Below are positions 5,621-5,772 of a stretch of DNA of 5,772 bases, in pieces. Location of the stretch: positions 1 through 5,772 of the forward strand of contig JASIBJ010000117.1 of the NCBI GenBank assembly GCA_030045215.1, in the 5' to 3' direction. A program made the position numbers and the translations under genes. Origin of the DNA: Streptosporangiaceae bacterium (GTDB lineage Bacteria > Actinomycetota > Actinomycetes > Streptosporangiales > Streptosporangiaceae). Position 1 is the first letter of the stretch. Each line of letters opens with the position of its first letter. Below the pieces are notes generated by a model. That model was not told the origin of the DNA, made no database searches, and saw nothing but the letters and a program-made list of their open reading frames with translations.

Positions 5621-5772
5621 CTGAGGACCTCGGCGAGGGTGGCGGCCGGGAGGCCGTGCGCATCGGCGACCGGCTGGCACGTGACCTCGCCCTCGTGCGT
5701 GTTCAGGCCGAGCGCGAACGACGGGTCCCTGAGCAGCGCCTCGCGCCAGCCCCGGTTGGCTATCTCGACGGC
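5617..5772 (-). CDS. ald: Alanine dehydrogenase, C-terminal fragment (runs off right edge)
   Basis: The last 51 codons and a TGA stop are present. The peptide contains [20 protein letters not shown] followed directly by THEGEVT and ends in TLAEVLS. It lines up with the C terminus of bacterial L-alanine dehydrogenases, whose end carries a W-R, GL-THEG pattern and a final short helix. The enzyme (about 370 residues) interconverts L-alanine and pyruvate plus ammonia with NAD and acts in nitrogen metabolism and NADH balance. No catalytic residue falls in this fragment, so activity cannot be judged. The stop codon TGA shares bases with the proposed CTG start of xerD, so the two may be co-transcribed and coupled. 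Identity rests on the C-terminal similarity and on my memory of an ald gene near this cluster in Streptomyces. Confidence 0.82.
   Translation of the reverse strand, partial: AVEIANRGWREALLRDPSFALGLNTHEGEVTCQPVADAHGLPAATLAEVLS

Noticed and set aside
5676..5685. CACGTG-containing stretch as a parS half-site
   Set aside because: Only the central CACGTG-like core is present, inside ald coding sequence, without the flanking TGTTT/AAACA arms of parS.

Overview
The window looks like chromosomal DNA from a high-GC actinomycete (Actinomycetota). Base composition is strongly G+C rich, third codon positions are mostly G or C, and several genes start with GTG. The gene order ald, xerD, parA, small gene, scpA, scpB, rluB, aroH, tyrA also resembles the conserved xerD-parA-scpAB-rluB segment I remember from Streptomyces and, in part, Mycobacterium. 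I cannot name the genus. All nine genes are on the minus strand, so transcription runs from high to low coordinates.

Layout in transcription order. The 3' end of alanine dehydrogenase (ald) enters at the right edge. Its stop overlaps a probable CTG start of xerD, a tyrosine recombinase for chromosome dimer resolution. A 190-bp gap follows, with a candidate promoter and a 7-bp hairpin that holds the parA ribosome binding site in its loop. Next come an orphan ParA-type ATPase and a small ribbon-helix-helix (RHH) protein with an Arg-rich tail, whose start and strong Shine-Dalgarno lie inside the end of parA. After a 69-bp gap come scpA and scpB (kleisin and partner of the SMC condensin), then rluB (23S rRNA pseudouridine synthase); scpA/scpB and scpB/rluB overlap. 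A 155-bp gap separates this block from aroH (chorismate mutase) and the 5' end of tyrA (prephenate dehydrogenase), which runs off the left edge.

How the genes fit together. xerD, parA, the RHH gene, scpA and scpB all serve, or plausibly serve, segregation and compaction of the chromosome. RluB acts in ribosome maturation; AroH and TyrA are consecutive steps towards tyrosine. The least described part is the ParA-RHH pair. There is no ParB gene and no parS-like site in the window. Instead ParA is translationally coupled to a small putative DNA-binding protein built like the RHH centromere-binding proteins of plasmid partition systems, directly ahead of the condensin subunits. A role as a ParB-less ParA partner is my inference and the main lead here. 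No mobile elements, tRNA/rRNA genes or CRISPR arrays were seen, and no gene-free stretch exceeds 190 bp.
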